DNA of 64,000 nt, taken from NCBI RefSeq assembly GCF_050262165.1, contig NZ_CP189844.1; one strand, 5' to 3'. The translations under genes were made by a program, and so were the position numbers. The notes below the pieces were generated by a model that was given only the letters and a program-made list of their open reading frames with translations, searched no databases and was not told the origin of the DNA. Below, piece after piece: positions 1 to 7,877 of the stretch; the stretch's first letter is position 1; each line of letters begins with the position of its first letter. The stretch is from Parvimonas sp015257355 (GTDB lineage Bacteria; Bacillota; Clostridia; Tissierellales; Peptoniphilaceae).

Positions 1-236
1 TTATACACCACTTCACTCGCTATATTATCAAGTGAATCTCTATACTTCTTTACATCTTCTTCGTATTCTACATTTTTTGCCTTTACATAGTATAAAACTA
101 AAACTAAGGTAATAAAAGTTAGTAAAAAAGATATTAAACCAAAAACAAATTGAAAATAAAGTACAAATGCCGAGATTAAAGTCATAAACAAAAATACAAT
201 ATAAAAATCTGAAAATTTAATTATTTTCTTTCCCAT
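1..236 (-). CDS. gdpP: GdpP-type cyclic-di-AMP phosphodiesterase, N-terminal part
   Basis: The gene runs off the left edge; only the first 78 or so residues are visible. They begin MGKKIIKFSDFYIV and contain two closely spaced membrane helices followed by a charged segment, which is how GdpP (YybT) proteins start before their PAS, degenerate GGDEF and DHH/DHHA1 domains. The ATG at 236 lies inside the end of the upstream DUF2232 gene (16-base overlap), indicating translational coupling. The DUF2232 (YybS)-GdpP order is the usual Firmicutes arrangement and is the main reason for the name; no catalytic motif is visible in this window. If correct, it hydrolyses c-di-AMP at the membrane. Confidence 0.7.
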   Translation of the reverse strand, partial: MGKKIIKFSDFYIVFLFMTLISAFVLYFQFVFGLISFLLTFITLVLVLYYVKAKNVEYEEDVKKYRDSLDNIASEVVY

Positions 237-1078
237 TTCACACCTCTCCTAATAGTACACACAATACCGTATATAAAATATAATAAATATAAGAAAGTAA
301 AAAATATTGAAATAAAAGTAATTAGATTTGACAAAAAAGTACTAATTCTAGACTTCAAAAATGTATTAAATTTTATAAAGCCTTGAATTACCATAATTTC
401 AACAATCATCATCATTATATTATATATAATCAAAAAAACTTGATATTTTTCTTCAAAATCAAAGATGCTTGCAATAAAAATCACTATTGAAATAATCGTA
501 ATAAATGATAGATATTTAGAACTATATGCTATAACATAATCGTCTGAATCTCTATTTAACTTGTAAATCCTTTTTGATAAAAACGAATACCCTAATGCAC
601 AAAAAACATATGACATTCCAAATGAAACTGCAGGGTAAATTTTCTTCATTGCTTCAATAAAAGATTCTACACTACCTATACTTAAAACTTCTTTATAGGA
701 TTTAAAATTTTCTAAAAATTCTCCCAAATATTTTACAAAAGCTTCGTATGAATTAGCATTTAATTCTAAAAGTATAAAATCACTTACCAGAAGCATTGCC
801 ATAGCAACCGCACTTCCAAGCATAATTTTATATCCATCTACACCATTATCAAGTCCTTTAATCATAATAAAAGAAATAATTACGGGAATGAATGCGGTAA
901 AACTTCCTAAAATCATTAAAGCAAAAATCGAATACATTCCAACTGATAGAAGGTATATTCTGAAATTTGATTTTTTATACAAAATTACCATTGGTACAAA
1001 ACTTAATAAATTTATAATAGGAAATATTACAATTACCATACTTAAAAAATAATATATTACAAATTTTCTATCTTCCAT
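221..1078 (-). CDS. DUF2232 (YybS-like) multi-spanning membrane protein
   Basis: This 285-residue protein is almost entirely hydrophobic, with about seven or eight predicted membrane segments and short polar loops. Family DUF2232/YybS is regularly found directly before gdpP and near rplI/dnaB, and the reading frame here overlaps the gdpP start by 16 bases. The ATG at 1078 is preceded by AGAGG. Its biochemical role is unknown; the ECF S-component-like topology of the family suggests a membrane transport or regulatory role, but that is inference. Assignment rests on topology, length and neighbour rather than on a specific motif. Confidence 0.7.
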   Translation of the reverse strand: MEDRKFVIYYFLSMVIVIFPIINLLSFVPMVILYKKSNFRIYLLSVGMYSIFALMILGSFTAFIPVIISFIMIKGLDNGVDGYKIMLGSAVAMAMLLVSDFILLELNANSYEAFVKYLGEFLENFKSYKEVLSIGSVESFIEAMKKIYPAVSFGMSYVFCALGYSFLSKRIYKLNRDSDDYVIAYSSKYLSFITIISIVIFIASIFDFEEKYQVFLIIYNIMMMIVEIMVIQGFIKFNTFLKSRISTFLSNLITFISIFFTFLYLLYFIYGIVCTIRRGVKWERK

Positions 1079-1252
1079 AACAAACCTCTATTTCTACTAT
1101 ATCTTTAAATGAATTTCTATTCATTAATTATCTTACAAACAATACTGTTTTTAATAAACAATATAACCTTTTTACAAATGCATAAAGTTACTAATATTAT
1201 ACCATATTTGAAGTTATAAATAAATGAGTTGTAAATTTAATTTTGACAAAGA

Positions 1253-1283
1253 AAAACAGCAAATCAATTTGAATTGCTGTTTT
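1253..1283 (-). terminator. Rho-independent terminator of the nitrilase gene
   Basis: A 10-bp perfect stem (AAAACAGCAA / TTGCTGTTTT) with T-rich tail on the minus strand lies six bases after the hydrolase stop codon. Confidence 0.8.
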
Positions 1284-1288
1284 AAAAT

Positions 1289-2005
1289 TTAAAAAATTTC
1301 AACAAATAAAATATCTTCTTTGTTTAATTCTAAACTTTTTTCAATTTTTCCATTTTTAAAATAATACGCTCCACCAACGCTTATTGGCTCGTCTTTTGTT
1401 ACTGAATTTACTAAAAGCACATTTTCCGATGCTAATTTAGATTGACTTGCATAATCATATTGTTCAGTATTTTCCCATTCATCCTTTGTAAAATTACAAT
1501 AAACAGGCCAAAGCAAAATTCCATTTATTTCAAACTTTTCAGGGCAAATCCACATATCTCCACATAGAGCAATTTTAAATTCTCTATTTTTGTAAATAAA
1601 TGTATCTGAAATATCTCCTTCACAATAATGTTCATCTGTAATTGAATATTCTTTCCAATTTTTAGTAATTCTTCTATAATTATGAATTATTTTCCCCTTT
1701 TCAATCACTACAAAAGAAGAAAATATCTTTTCTTTTTCTCTTTCAATATAACCAATACCTAGATCAATTTTATATTTTTTACTAAGATTTTTTAATTTTT
1801 CCGTTACTACAGAATCCTGTGTAATTGCAATATCTTTATCTATTTCATAATTCCAAGAAAGAGAGTCGAAGCCTTGTAAAAATGTTTCTCCAAACAAAAG
1901 TAAATCAGCTTTTTCTTTAGAAGAAATAATTGCCTTTTCAATTTGTTCAATATTAAATTCAATTTTCCCGTTTTTAAATTCGTAAGAAACTAGTCCTATT
2001 TTCAT
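1289..2005 (-). CDS. Carbon-nitrogen hydrolase (nitrilase superfamily)
   Basis: The 238-residue protein shows the three parts of the nitrilase-superfamily catalytic site: Glu in LLFGETFLQGF near residue 40, Lys in the KNWKEYS segment near 117, and Cys in ALCGDMW near 148. Such enzymes hydrolyse amide or nitrile bonds of small molecules in the cytoplasm. It is short for the superfamily (usually 260-300), and I cannot assign a substrate. It follows the acetyltransferase gene by ten bases and is probably co-transcribed with it; the terminator lies just downstream. Start MKIGLVSYE is the natural beginning of the first beta strand. Confidence 0.8.
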   Translation of the reverse strand: MKIGLVSYEFKNGKIEFNIEQIEKAIISSKEKADLLLFGETFLQGFDSLSWNYEIDKDIAITQDSVVTEKLKNLSKKYKIDLGIGYIEREKEKIFSSFVVIEKGKIIHNYRRITKNWKEYSITDEHYCEGDISDTFIYKNREFKIALCGDMWICPEKFEINGILLWPVYCNFTKDEWENTEQYDYASQSKLASENVLLVNSVTKDEPISVGGAYYFKNGKIEKSLELNKEDILFVEIF

Positions 2006-2015
2006 AATATCTCCA

Positions 2016-2501
2016 TTAAAATATTTTTGACATCATATATTCATCAACATATTTCCCATCCACATACATTGTTTTTTTCTTTTTTCCCTCAATAGAAAAT
2101 CCACTTTTTTCATAAAGTCTTATAGCGCCTTTATTTTCACATACTACAGTTAATTCTAATCTTACAATTTTATTTTGTAATGCCCAATCATCTAGCATTT
2201 GAAATAATTTTGTTCCTAGCTTTCTATTACAAAAATTTTTTTGAATTCCAATTACTATATAAGCAGTATGTCTGATTCTTCTAAAAACTCCTCTTTGAGC
2301 AGTTAAAAATCCTACTATTTTTTCATCATCAATCACGCCCAAAACTAGATTGTTTTCATCTTTTAAATTTTTTGATATTCTTTCCTCGTTCCAAACTCTT
2401 TCGTCAGGTTCAAACATCATAAAATTAGTTTCGCTATCAATAATTTTTAGACAATCATAAAATTTCCTAGCATCTGTATATATTAATTTTCTAATTACCA
2501 T
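2016..2501 (-). CDS. GNAT-family N-acetyltransferase
   Basis: About 161 residues with the GNAT fold: IRKLIYTDARKFYDC at the N terminus, the acetyl-CoA binding segment around QKNFCNRKLGTKLFQ (a variant of the R/Q-x-x-G-x-G/A motif), and the C-terminal NKGAIRLYEKSGF segment typical of amino-group acetyltransferases. I chose the internal ATG at 2501 because GGAGG sits five to six bases before it, whereas the upstream ATG at 2513 overlaps that GGAGG. The substrate is unknown. A truncated copy of this gene's 5' end and leader is found at 3610-3777. Confidence 0.8.
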   Translation of the reverse strand: MVIRKLIYTDARKFYDCLKIIDSETNFMMFEPDERVWNEERISKNLKDENNLVLGVIDDEKIVGFLTAQRGVFRRIRHTAYIVIGIQKNFCNRKLGTKLFQMLDDWALQNKIVRLELTVVCENKGAIRLYEKSGFSIEGKKKKTMYVDGKYVDEYMMSKIF

Positions 2502-2625
2502 AAATTCCTCCATTTTTAAAATTTCATTTAATATAAATATTTTATCATAAAATTAGAGTTTACCAAAATTTATTTTTTGTAATTTTTTGCTTTTGTAGTG
2601 TAATCAAATTGCAAAGATTATACAT
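2455..2625. repeat. Duplicated segment, copy 1 (acetyltransferase 5' end and leader)
   Basis: This segment holds the first codons of the acetyltransferase and its upstream leader. It is repeated with roughly 85-90 percent identity by eye at 3610-3777, including the shared strings TTTACCAAAATTTATTTTTT and TATATATTAATTTTCTAATT. The similarity stops just past TATACATT in both copies. Confidence 0.8.
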
Positions 2626-2709
2626 TTTTCGCATTTAAAACTCGCATCTGACTGATAGGAATTAAACACATAGAAAGACTTAAAACAACTGCTGAAATTT
2701 TTTCTTCAT
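2618..2709 (-). pseudogene. Remnant of a secreted protein: signal peptide only, frameshifted
   Basis: An ATG at 2709 preceded by TTGGAGGATTAT starts MKKKF..., which stops after nine codons. In the neighbouring frame the text continues as ISAVVLSLSMCLIPIS, a good signal-peptide core, then ends at 2618. A one-base change in the run of six A restores the reading. The mature part is missing; the duplicated leader segment begins where it ends. This is inferred to be debris of a deleted gene. Confidence 0.5.
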
Positions 2710-2840
2710 ATAATCCTCCAATATATTTTTTGATATATCAATTTTTAATATCATTTAAAATGATATTATATACTATTATTTTTAGTCAAATATTTTAAAA
2801 GAAATTTTTGTTCATTTTACTTTCTATTGAATAATAAAAA

Positions 2841-2865
2841 GAGTGAGTTGAAAATCAACCCACTC
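2841..2865. repeat. Terminator-like hairpin, copy 1 of 2
   Basis: An inverted repeat with arms GAGTGAGTTGA / TCAACCCACTC (one mismatch) followed by CAACATTTGTCAAAGAACC. The same hairpin and flank recur at 3553-3577, where a G.T pair replaces the mismatch. Both lie at the ends of the scar region, so it may be the terminator of the ancestral duplicated unit. Confidence 0.6.
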
Positions 2866-2912
2866 AACATTTGTCAAAGAACCAACAATATAATGCTTGC
2901 AAATAGCAGAAA

Positions 2913-2942
2913 AAACCAGCATTTTTATGAAGTTGCTGGTTT
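2913..2942 (-). terminator. Rho-independent terminator of the SemiSWEET gene
   Basis: On the minus strand AAACCAGCA pairs with TGCTGGTTT and is followed by a T run; it lies 15 bases after the SemiSWEET stop codon. Confidence 0.85.
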
Positions 2943-2956
2943 TGTTTATATAATTT

Positions 2957-3220
2957 TTATAAAGAAGTAATAAAAGTTAAACCGCCTAATATCACTCCCG
3001 CTGCATTAGGAATTATGAGAATCCAGTCTTTTTTAGGTTCTTTTGTCCAACCATAGGTTACCCAAATTAAACAAGAAACTGCTGCGAATAGTGGTTGGAA
3101 TGGTTGAGCTTTTTCTCCTTGTAAGTTAGCGATAATTTGTGGAATATATGCAACAAAGACAAGGATTCCAATAAAAGCTCCAATAGATCCGACAAATTGA
3201 TTAATTTTTTGTTTAGACAT
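2957..3220 (-). CDS. SemiSWEET sugar transporter (PQ-loop family)
   Basis: This 87-residue protein has three membrane helices with the PQ motif in the first (VAYIPQI, around residues 23-29) and LIWVTYGW in the second, the layout of bacterial SemiSWEETs, which work as dimers to move sugars across the membrane by facilitated diffusion. Length matches the family (about 85-95). The ATG at 3220 follows AGGAGGTATT. It is a single-gene unit with its own promoter (3241-3269) and terminator (2913-2942). Its promoter -35 box lies in an IS256-family end, so its present expression appears to depend on that insertion remnant. Sugar specificity cannot be told. Confidence 0.85.
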   Translation of the reverse strand: MSKQKINQFVGSIGAFIGILVFVAYIPQIIANLQGEKAQPFQPLFAAVSCLIWVTYGWTKEPKKDWILIIPNAAGVILGGLTFITSL

Positions 3221-3240
3221 ATAATACCTCCTAATGCTTT

Positions 3241-3269
3241 ATTATATCAAAAGGAAAAGATACTGTCAA
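3241..3269 (-). promoter_or_regulatory. Consensus sigma-A promoter for the SemiSWEET gene, built on an IS end
   Basis: On the minus strand TTGACA (3269-3264) and TATAAT (3246-3241) are separated by exactly 17 bases. The -35 box lies in the outer end of the IS256-family remnant, the -10 box in the flanking host DNA. Confidence 0.8.
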
Positions 3270-3514
3270 TAATTATGTGTAAACACTCAAGTAGAGTTAC
3301 GGAGTGTTGATCAAATAAGCTTTCAAGTGTGTCAGAACATTGGTCAAATCCTTTATGGATTCGTTGACTTTAATTGAAATTATAATCTTCAAATAAAGTA
3401 ACTAAGTAATGTTCCAAAGCCTCCTCGTTACGAAAAAGAACCTTCTTTTTCGTTTGACGTTTGATTTCTTTGTTAAGAGACACAATAAGATTTGTCGAAT
3501 AAATGCTGTGCCAA
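3264..3514 (-). pseudogene. IS256-family insertion sequence remnant (transposase C terminus and right end)
   Basis: Minus-strand reading from 3514 to the stop at 3370-3372 gives WHSIYSTNLIVSLNKEIKRQ and then KKKVLFRNEEALEHYLV, the C-terminal block of mutator/IS256-type DDE transposases (the usual form is Y-T-N-x-I-E-S-x-N-x-x-I-K-R-x-T). After the stop, about 80 bases lead to TTGAGTGTTTACACATAA, which resembles the terminal inverted repeat of that family. The left end and most of the transposase are gone, so it cannot move. It sits inside the duplicated acetyltransferase scar. Confidence 0.75.
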
Positions 3515-3552
3515 TTATATTAGTAATATAAAACTATAAAAAATCATAAAAA

Positions 3553-3577
3553 GAGTGGGTTGAAAATCAACTCACTC
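3553..3577. repeat. Terminator-like hairpin, copy 2 of 2
   Basis: Arms GAGTGGGTTGA / TCAACTCACTC, followed by CAACATTTGGCAAAGAACC as in copy 1 at 2841-2865. Here it abuts the truncated acetyltransferase copy directly. Confidence 0.6.
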
Positions 3578-3609
3578 CAACATTTGGCAAAGAACCTAAT
3601 TAACAATCA

Positions 3610-3777
3610 TAAAATTCTTTAGCATCTTTATATATTAATTTTCTAATTTCCATAAATTTCTCTATTTTTTAAGTTTCATTTAATATAAATATTATATCCT
3701 ATAACTAGAGTTTACCAAAATTTATTTTTTGTAATTTTTTTGTTTTTGTAGTATAATCAAATTACAAAGATTATACA
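3610..3777 (-). pseudogene. Truncated second copy of the acetyltransferase gene start
   Basis: The first dozen or so codons of the acetyltransferase at 2501 and its leader recur here with point changes; the start codon context has decayed (GGAGG has become GAGAA). The gene body is missing and the remnant is joined to the hairpin at 3553-3577. It is not expected to make protein. Confidence 0.65.
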
Positions 3778-3830
3778 TTAGAATAATTTAATTAATATAA
3801 ATCTTTGTGAATTTAGTTCAAGGAGGCAAT

Positions 3831-5810
3831 ATGAAAAGTATAAAAATTGATGAATTTAAAAACTTTAAATTTTTAGGTAATTTACATTTAAGTAAAGATG
3901 AAAAAAATCTATTCTATACTGTTTCTAATATGAATTTAGAAAAGAATTCTTATGAACACAGAATTTATAAAATGGATTTAGAAACTAAAAATACAATTGT
4001 TTTTACTAATGGCGCTAAGGAAAGTTCTTTTATCGAGCTTTTAGACGGTTCTATTCTTTTTGCCAGTGATAGAGAAGACAAAAAAGAAGATTCAGAAGTA
4101 ACTAAATTTTATAAAATTTCTTCTTTCGGTGGCGAAGCTGTTTTAGACTTTACTATTCCTGCTTTAGTAAATGCAATAAAACAAATTAATGAAGATGAAT
4201 TTTTAGTTTTAGCTAATTTCAACAGGACAAAGGAATTAGAAAAAATAGAAAAAGAAGCTAAAAAAGATGAAAACAAAGAAAAATTATATGATGATTCTAA
4301 GGATTATCTAGTTGCTACTGAAATTCCTTTCTGGGGAAATAATGTAGGTTTTACAAACGAAAACAGAAGCAGACTTTATCTTTTCAACAAAAAAACTTCT
4401 GAATTTATTCCATTAAGTGATGATATTACTGATAATTATTGTCTTCAATTAAATGAAGATAAAACAAAAGCAGTTTTTATTGCAAACTCTTATGTTGGAA
4501 AAATGCCACTTGTAACTGAAGTTAGAATTTTAGATATTAAAACTAAGGCTGTTGAAGTTTTAGCAAAAGACTATTCTTTTGAATATGTAAACTTCATTGA
4601 CTCAAGAAATATTATAACTATAGCAACAGATATGAAAGAATATGGATTAAATGAAAATTTAAATATCTATATTATAAATATCGAAAGTAAGTCCTTTGAA
4701 AAGATAGTAAATGATAATTTTGATATGTGTATGCATAATTCCGTTGGAACTGATATTAGATTAACTGGTGGAAAGAGTATTCTTGTTAAAAATGGTTTTA
4801 TGTACTTTACAAATACAGAAGTAAATAGTGCATATCTTTATAAGATTGATAAAGATGGAAATCTTGAAAGATTAAATGAAAAATCTGGATCTATTGAATG
4901 TTTTGACGTTTCAAAAGACGGAAAAATTTATGCAGTAGCTTTAAAAGATTCTAATTTACAAGATATATATGAAATAAGTATAGAATCAGAAAATAGAATT
5001 TCATTCCATAACGATACATCAGATTATACTCTTTCAGAAGTTGAAGAAATTAATTTTACTAATGATGGAATTGGTTTTATCGGATATGTTATGAAACCTA
5101 CAGACTATGACCCAGATAAAAAATATCCAGGTGTTCTTCATGTGCATGGAGGTCCTAAAACTGTTTTTGGAAAAGTATTCCATCACGAAATGCAATTTCT
5201 AGCAAATAATGGATATTTTGTATTCTTTACTAACCCAAGAGGATCAGATGGTAGAGGAAAAGAATTCGCTGATATTCGTGGAAAATATGGTGAAATAGAT
5301 TTTGACGACTTAATGAAATTTACAGATGCTGTTATTAAAAAATACCCTGCACTTGACGAAGAAAGTCTTGCAATTATGGGTGGAAGTTACGGTGGTTTCA
5401 TGACTAACTGGGCAATTGGACATACAAATAGATTTAAAGCTGCTTGTTCTCAACGTTCAATAGCGAATATGACTACAGAATTCTTACTTACAGATATCGG
5501 ATATTATTTCATTGATGATCAAATTTCTACAACTCCATGGAATAATTATGATAAAATGTGGTATCATTCTCCATTAAAATATGCGAATAAAGCTAAAACA
5601 CCAACACTTTTCATACATTCTGATGAAGATTATAGATGTTGGGTTCCTGAAGGAATTCAAATGTTCTCTGCATTAAAATATCATGACGTACCAGCAAGAC
5701 TTGTTATGTTCAAAGGTGAAAATCATGAATTATCTAGAAGTGGTAAGCCAATGCATAGAATAAGAAGATTAAAAGAAATATTTGATTGGTTTGAAAATTA
5801 TTTAAAATAA
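3831..5810 (+). CDS. S9 family serine peptidase (prolyl oligopeptidase / acylaminoacyl-peptidase type)
   Basis: The protein of about 659 residues has an N-terminal beta-propeller-like half and a C-terminal alpha/beta hydrolase domain. The nucleophile is Ser 519 in MGGSYGGF, the acid lies in HSDEDYR and the histidine in GENHELSR, all in the order expected for S9C peptidases. It lacks a signal peptide and should act in the cytoplasm on short peptides. I chose ATG 3831 because AAGGAGG precedes it by four bases; an upstream in-frame TTG at 3807 has no ribosome site. It is a single-gene unit ended by the strong hairpin at 5821-5856. Confidence 0.9.
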   Translation: MKSIKIDEFKNFKFLGNLHLSKDEKNLFYTVSNMNLEKNSYEHRIYKMDLETKNTIVFTNGAKESSFIELLDGSILFASDREDKKEDSEVTKFYKISSFGGEAVLDFTIPALVNAIKQINEDEFLVLANFNRTKELEKIEKEAKKDENKEKLYDDSKDYLVATEIPFWGNNVGFTNENRSRLYLFNKKTSEFIPLSDDITDNYCLQLNEDKTKAVFIANSYVGKMPLVTEVRILDIKTKAVEVLAKDYSFEYVNFIDSRNIITIATDMKEYGLNENLNIYIINIESKSFEKIVNDNFDMCMHNSVGTDIRLTGGKSILVKNGFMYFTNTEVNSAYLYKIDKDGNLERLNEKSGSIECFDVSKDGKIYAVALKDSNLQDIYEISIESENRISFHNDTSDYTLSEVEEINFTNDGIGFIGYVMKPTDYDPDKKYPGVLHVHGGPKTVFGKVFHHEMQFLANNGYFVFFTNPRGSDGRGKEFADIRGKYGEIDFDDLMKFTDAVIKKYPALDEESLAIMGGSYGGFMTNWAIGHTNRFKAACSQRSIANMTTEFLLTDIGYYFIDDQISTTPWNNYDKMWYHSPLKYANKAKTPTLFIHSDEDYRCWVPEGIQMFSALKYHDVPARLVMFKGENHELSRSGKPMHRIRRLKEIFDWFENYLK

Positions 5811-5820
5811 TTTATAAATT

Positions 5821-5856
5821 AAAAAGAGGAGATTCTATTTTGAATCTCCTCTTTTT
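5821..5856. terminator. Bidirectional terminator between the S9 peptidase and HAD genes
   Basis: A perfect 15-bp stem (AAAAAGAGGAGATTC / GAATCTCCTCTTTTT) with a six-base loop; A/T runs on both sides let it work in both directions. It overlaps the last codons of the HAD gene. Confidence 0.9.
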
Positions 5857-6506
5857 TTAAGTCCAATTTTTTTCAAATTCTCAACAGAAATTGTCTTCAT
5901 TTTATAGTCAAATTCTGTTGTTGTATCAAAATATTCTTCATTTGTTAAAGGATCATAAACTAAAACTGTTTTAATTCCCCTTTTCTTTGCAGTCTTTAAA
6001 GGAGCTTGTGTATCATCAAAGAAAATAATGTCATCAACTTCTTCATTATGCTTTTTAATGGCCCAATCATAATATCTTACATCATCTTTTAAATATCCAC
6101 AATCGTCACAAGTTTGAATATAGTCAAAATACTTTATAAGTCCTGTTCTTTCAAGACAATTTCTACAAAGTCCAATATTTGTAGCAGTATTTAAAGAAAT
6201 CTTATATCCCTTTTCTTTTAAATAATCTAATGCTTCAATTACATTTTCTTTTGGTTCATAGATATCATCATAACCTTCTTTTACATATTTTAAATTCTTT
6301 GCATAAATTTCATCTGCTGTTAAATCAAGATTGTAATATTCTTTTATAGCAATTCCTCTTGCATAAAGTTTTTTTCCTTTGAAAATCTCTTTTAATTCAT
6401 CAGTTTCTTCTAAATTCATATCTTTAAGAAAATATGAACAACTTCCAAACCATCCCCCAATGGAATCAATCAATGTGCCATCCATATCGAACATTATACA
6501 CTTCAT
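5835..6506 (-). CDS. HAD-superfamily hydrolase
   Basis: The 223-residue protein has HAD motif I MFDMDGTLIDS (nucleophile and acid/base Asp), motif II SLNTATN, and motif III/IV FFDDTQAPLKTAKKRG. The cap insert after motif I makes it a subfamily IA phosphatase. A cysteine pair cluster CDDCGY lies before motif III. Likely a small-molecule phosphatase in the cytoplasm; substrate unknown. ATG 6506 is preceded by AAAGGAGGG. Its last codons are part of the shared terminator hairpin. Confidence 0.85.
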   Translation of the reverse strand: MKCIMFDMDGTLIDSIGGWFGSCSYFLKDMNLEETDELKEIFKGKKLYARGIAIKEYYNLDLTADEIYAKNLKYVKEGYDDIYEPKENVIEALDYLKEKGYKISLNTATNIGLCRNCLERTGLIKYFDYIQTCDDCGYLKDDVRYYDWAIKKHNEEVDDIIFFDDTQAPLKTAKKRGIKTVLVYDPLTNEEYFDTTTEFDYKMKTISVENLKKIGLKKRGDSK

Positions 6507-6653
6507 AGTTTCCCTCCTTTAAAAAAATTTAAAAATTCTTATATTTATTTTAGCATATTTTTATTAACTTCTCAATTATTGGGTAATAAATTGACTAATA
6601 AATAACTATTTTTTAATCTTGAAAAATTTTTTAACAATTTTTTAAAAAAAGTG

Positions 6654-6682
6654 TTGACATTAAATTTTTGTTATGCTATAAT
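6654..6682 (+). promoter_or_regulatory. Promoter of the metNIQ transcript
   Basis: TTGACA (6654-6659), 17-base spacer, TATAAT (6677-6682). It lies about 20 bases before the SAM riboswitch. Confidence 0.85.
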
Positions 6683-6704
6683 TTAGCAACAATATTAAAT
6701 AACA

Positions 6705-6830
6705 CTTATCCAGAGAGGCGGAGGGACTGGCCCTGTGAAGCCCAGCAACCTGTTTTATAATAAGGTGCTAATTCCAGCGAATTATTCGGAAGATAAGAAA
6801 TTTTCAGAATCTCTTATCAGAGATTTTTTT
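6705..6830 (+). promoter_or_regulatory. SAM-I (S-box) riboswitch with terminator
   Basis: The aptamer shows the S-box signature CAGAGAGGCGGAGGGACTGG, GAAGCCCAGCAACC and the closing CGGAAGATAAG. P1 is CTTATC (6705-6710) paired with GATAAG (6792-6797). The expression platform is a terminator stem AATCTC (6808-6813) / GAGATT (6820-6825) followed by T7. A second CTTATC at 6813-6818, inside the terminator, can pair with the same GATAAG, giving the antiterminator. Bound SAM therefore keeps P1 closed and stops transcription of metNIQ. Known S-box logic; the pairing is visible in the sequence. Confidence 0.97.
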
Positions 6831-6880
6831 TATACCTAAAAATGTATTAGATTCCGAAAATATTGAAGAAGGAGGTTTGT

Positions 6881-7876
6881 ATGATAAAAATTGAAAATTT
6901 AGTCAAAGTTTATGACAATGGATTAAAAGCTGTTAATAATATTAGTTTAGAAGTCAAAAAAGGAGAAATTTTTGGTATTATCGGTATGAGTGGTGCTGGT
7001 AAATCATCTTTAATTAGATGTATTAACCGACTAGAATCTCCCACCGAAGGTAATATTTTTATAGACGGTAAAGATATTGTTACAATGAATAAAAAAGAGC
7101 TGAAAGAGGCAAGAAAAAACATGGCAATGATATTTCAATCTTTTAACCTTTTTTATCAAAAAAGTGTTTATGATAATATCGCTTATCCATTGAAAATAAA
7201 CAAATGGAAGAAAAAAGATATCGATAAAAGAGTTAAAACTCTTTTAGAGTATGTTAACTTAAGTGATAAAATCCATGAATATCCTGCAAATCTTTCCGGA
7301 GGACAAAAACAAAGAGTAGCAATAGCTAGAGCTTTAGCAGTCCAACCAAAAATTTTACTTTGTGATGAAGCCACTTCAGCACTAGACCCTCAAAGTACAA
7401 AATCTATTTTGGAATTACTTTTAAGAATCAGAGATGAATTTAATCTTACAATTGTTTTAATAACTCACCAAATGGAAGTTGTTAAATCAGTTTGTGATAG
7501 AGCAGCAGTTATAGAAGACGGAAAAATAATTGAACAAAATTCAGTTTTAGAACTTTTCACTTCACCAAAAACTGCAACAACAAAGAAATTTATCGAAACT
7601 CTACCACAATTTGAAGATTATGTAGATTACCCAGAACAAGATTATCCTGGTTCTATTCTAAGACTTGGTTTTACCAAAGACACTACAACAAGTCCTATCA
7701 TTTCCGAACTTATTAGACAGAAAAACATTGATATAAATATAATAAGTGGAAACATCGATAAGATAAAAGAAGGAAAAGTTGGTCATTTGATTGTAGAAGT
7801 TTTTGAAAAAGACAAAGTTGAAGAAGTTAAAAGCTTCCTTGAAGAGAGAAAAATATTAGTTGAGGAGGTAAATTAA
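6881..7876 (+). CDS. metN: Methionine ABC transporter, ATP-binding protein MetN
   Basis: The 331-residue protein carries Walker A GMSGAGKSS, the signature LSGGQKQR, Walker B ILLCDEATSALD and the H-loop ITHQ, then a C-terminal regulatory NIL domain (about residues 255-331) that senses methionine in this family. Together with MetI and MetQ it imports methionine. The ATG at 6881 follows GAAGGAGGTTTGT; the upstream in-frame codon at 6863 has no ribosome site. It is the first gene after the S-box riboswitch, so methionine uptake is switched on when SAM is low. MetI starts two bases after its stop. Confidence 0.95.
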   Translation: MIKIENLVKVYDNGLKAVNNISLEVKKGEIFGIIGMSGAGKSSLIRCINRLESPTEGNIFIDGKDIVTMNKKELKEARKNMAMIFQSFNLFYQKSVYDNIAYPLKINKWKKKDIDKRVKTLLEYVNLSDKIHEYPANLSGGQKQRVAIARALAVQPKILLCDEATSALDPQSTKSILELLLRIRDEFNLTIVLITHQMEVVKSVCDRAAVIEDGKIIEQNSVLELFTSPKTATTKKFIETLPQFEDYVDYPEQDYPGSILRLGFTKDTTTSPIISELIRQKNIDINIISGNIDKIKEGKVGHLIVEVFEKDKVEEVKSFLEERKILVEEVN

Positions 7877-7877
7877 A

